From Desulfurellales bacterium (GTDB taxonomy: Bacteria; Campylobacterota_A; Desulfurellia; Desulfurellales; Hippeaceae): DNA of 13,968 nucleotides. The notes beneath the pieces are model-generated. The model worked only from the letters and a program-made list of their open reading frames with translations. It did not search any database and was not told the origin of the DNA. The translations under genes and the position numbers were made by a program. How positions within the stretch are numbered: position 1 is the first letter of the stretch; every line of letters begins with the position of its first letter. The stretch spans positions 1 to 13,968 of the forward strand of contig JALTDI010000008.1 of the NCBI GenBank assembly GCA_027074255.1, written 5' to 3'. Shown piece after piece: positions 12,496 to 13,968 of this stretch.

Positions 12496-13278
12496 TTGAA
12501 ATTCTTTCTAAAAATACTCAAAGATTTTCCAGCATACCTTTGGAGTGGATGGGGTGCTATTGCTTCTATCTTGCTCTTTATAGCTCTGTGGGATGTTGGC
12601 AATCAGATTTACGGTAACTTAGTTTTACCCTCTCCTCTTGAAACATTTAAAACACTTTATGCGATGTTACACTCTCAAGAAGTTTGGGAACAGATAGATA
12701 TTACACTCTATCGTGCTTCTGTTGGGTTTGGACTCTCTTTGCTTTTTGGTTCTATTTTGGGACTCATTGCAGGTTTCTTTGCTACTGCTTCTATGATGAG
12801 TCGCCCTGTTGTTACCATACTTGTTGGTATGCCTCCTATTGCTTGGATTGTTCTTGCTATGATTTGGTTTGGTATGGGGGATGAGACGGTTATATTTACT
12901 GTTATTGTAGCTTCTTTTCCTATCATCTTTGTTGGAGCTTTGCAGGGAACTCGTACACTTGATGGTGATTTAAAAGAGATGGCAGATAGTTTTGCCTTTC
13001 CATGGCACATGAAGTTTATGGATGTCTATTTTCCTCATATCTTCTCTTACATCTTTCCTGCTTGGGTGAGTGGGCTTGGTATGGCTTGGAAGATAGTTGT
13101 CATGGCAGAACTCTTAGCTACGAGTGATGGTCTAGGTGCAGAGTTAGCCATAGCAAGAAGTCAGCTTGATACTCCTACAGCCTTGGCACTTGTAACTATT
13201 ATGATAGGTTCTTTGATGTTTATTGAGTACATTATACTTGAGCCGATTAAAAGAGAGGTAGAGTTATGGAGAGCTTAG
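12496..13278 (+). CDS. ABC transporter permease, nitrate/sulfonate/taurine type
   Basis: A 260-aa inner-membrane permease with about six helices of the SsuC/TauC/ThiX-like group. The cytoplasmic EAA-type loop is seen as EMADSFAFPWHMKFMDVYFP, about residue 165, followed by a final helical pair. It should form a homodimer with the ATPase encoded just downstream. The start is TTG at 12496, five bases after AAGGAG; the GTG at 12490 is part of that ribosome binding site and is too close. The end overlaps the ATPase gene by 13 bases. Substrates of this group are small organic anions or thiamine precursors; the upstream Fur-like site hints at an iron-related substrate here. No binding protein is in the window. 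Confidence 0.9.
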   Translation: MKFFLKILKDFPAYLWSGWGAIASILLFIALWDVGNQIYGNLVLPSPLETFKTLYAMLHSQEVWEQIDITLYRASVGFGLSLLFGSILGLIAGFFATASMMSRPVVTILVGMPPIAWIVLAMIWFGMGDETVIFTVIVASFPIIFVGALQGTRTLDGDLKEMADSFAFPWHMKFMDVYFPHIFSYIFPAWVSGLGMAWKIVVMAELLATSDGLGAELAIARSQLDTPTALALVTIMIGSLMFIEYIILEPIKREVELWRA

Positions 13279-13968
13279 AGGTTAAACATTTAACACACCA
13301 TTTTGGATTTACAGAGATTTTGCATGACATAAATTTTACACTTAAAAAGGGAGAAGTTTTAAGTATTGTTGGTCCTAGTGGAGGTGGAAAAACAACACTT
13401 TTGCATCTTTGTGCAGGGCTTTTAGATGTCGAAGAGGGTTTAGTAAGCAACAGTTTTACGAGCTCTGCATTCGCCTTTCAAGAGGGAAGATTGTTGCCTT
13501 GGAAAAATGTCATAGACAACATCGTCGTAGGTCTTTTAGCTCGTGGAGATAAGAAAAGTATAGCGATACAACAAGCAAAAGATATAGCGTTGAAATTTGG
13601 ACTTGAAAAGGATGACTTTGAGAAGTTTCCAAAAGATTTGAGTGGAGGAATGAAGCAGAGGGTCAATTTTGCAAGAGCATTGGTAACAAAACCCTCACTT
13701 CTTTTTTTAGATGAGCCTTTCTCTGCTTTAGATATAGGGCTTAAAAGAGAGCTTTATGCCCACTTGATGGAGAGTTGTAAAGAGGATGATATGAGCATAC
13801 TCTTTATTACCCATGATTTGATGGAGGGTATCCGTCTGAGCGATGAGATTTTACTTCTTGAAGCAGACCCTGGGCATATTGTCAAAACTTTTAAATATGA
13901 GATGCCAAAAGAGAAAAGAGATGATGCCTTTGTTTATGAAGAGAGTGCGAAGATACTCCAAGACAAAG
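13266..13968 (+). CDS. ABC transporter ATPase subunit, cut by window end
   Basis: A plus-strand ORF open to the last base, 234 complete codons visible. It has Walker A GPSGGGKTT (36-44), the Q-loop in FQEGRLLPWKN, the signature LSGGMKQR, Walker B LLFLDEPFSALD and the switch His in ITHD. The family is the one paired with SsuC/TauC-type permeases (SsuB/TauB-like). The distance between Walker A and the Q-loop is somewhat short, as VSNSFTSSAFAFQE lacks extra residues. The ATG lies inside the end of the permease gene, so the two are coupled. The true stop and any binding-protein gene lie beyond the window. Confidence 0.93.
   Translation, partial: MESLEVKHLTHHFGFTEILHDINFTLKKGEVLSIVGPSGGGKTTLLHLCAGLLDVEEGLVSNSFTSSAFAFQEGRLLPWKNVIDNIVVGLLARGDKKSIAIQQAKDIALKFGLEKDDFEKFPKDLSGGMKQRVNFARALVTKPSLLFLDEPFSALDIGLKRELYAHLMESCKEDDMSILFITHDLMEGIRLSDEILLLEADPGHIVKTFKYEMPKEKRDDAFVYEESAKILQDK

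Noticed and set aside
12684..12884. Plus-strand ORF in another frame of the permease gene
   Set aside because: A Cys/Tyr/Trp-rich translation fully inside the permease frame, with no ribosome binding site.
1..13968. CRISPR arrays, tRNA or rRNA genes, transposases
   Set aside because: No regularly spaced repeats, no cloverleaf-type sequence and no transposase or integrase reading were found on either strand.

Overview
The window is AT-rich, with genes in tight, overlapping head-to-tail runs and several GTG or TTG starts. Its protein families (FeoA/FeoB, long-chain flavodoxin, an AAA/DUF4143 ATPase, an EAL fragment) suggest a Campylobacterota genome, probably a Sulfurimonas-, Sulfurovum- or Arcobacter-like organism. 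This is inferred from composition and family style; no rRNA or marker gene is present. The theme of the window is iron.

Region 1 (1-8533) looks like one long plus-strand transcription unit. It begins with the tail of feoA and all of feoB (ferrous iron uptake). Seven genes follow with short gaps or overlaps: a divergent P1B-type ATPase with a damaged actuator motif; a 104-aa HMA-like protein without CxxC, starting at TTG; a ferritin-like (DUF2202-type) protein with a C-terminal membrane segment; a 62-aa single-helix membrane protein; a 126-aa protein that resembles the magnetosome protein MamC/Mms13; a YtxH-like membrane protein with an Asn/Gln-rich, prion-like N-terminus; and a second, intact P1B-type ATPase with an SCALK membrane motif and an RxR-type HMA-like N-terminus. 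Unusual P1B (P1B-6-like) ATPases, HMA-like proteins and small glycine-rich membrane proteins resemble the fez clusters that build ferrosomes, membrane-bounded iron-phosphate storage organelles. The likely logic is Fe2+ import by FeoB, handling by the ferritin-like and HMA-like proteins, then pumping into an internal compartment whose membrane is shaped by the small proteins. The whole cluster, and the MamC resemblance in particular, is the main discovery candidate.

Region 2 (8534-9367) has no large gene but is not empty. It holds a hairpin after the operon, two minus-strand mini-ORFs joined by ATGA, a divergent promoter region with three Fur-box-like 15-mers, a very short plus-strand ORF ending in a terminator-like hairpin, a 22-aa hydrophobic minus-strand ORF with a good ribosome binding site, a perfect 12-bp inverted repeat, and two more Fur-box-like sites before the next gene.

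Region 3 (9368-11016) is a probably Fur-controlled operon: an unrecognised 264-aa protein, flavodoxin fldA, and the decayed start of an EAL-domain gene coupled to fldA by ATGA. Flavodoxin fits iron starvation, where it replaces ferredoxin.

Region 4 (11129-12398) is a self-contained AAA/DUF4143 ATPase gene with an AT-rich palindrome at its promoter; it looks like an independent cargo gene. Region 5 (12466-13968) is a Fur-box-preceded ABC importer of the nitrate/sulfonate/taurine type, permease then ATPase; the ATPase runs off the end of the window.
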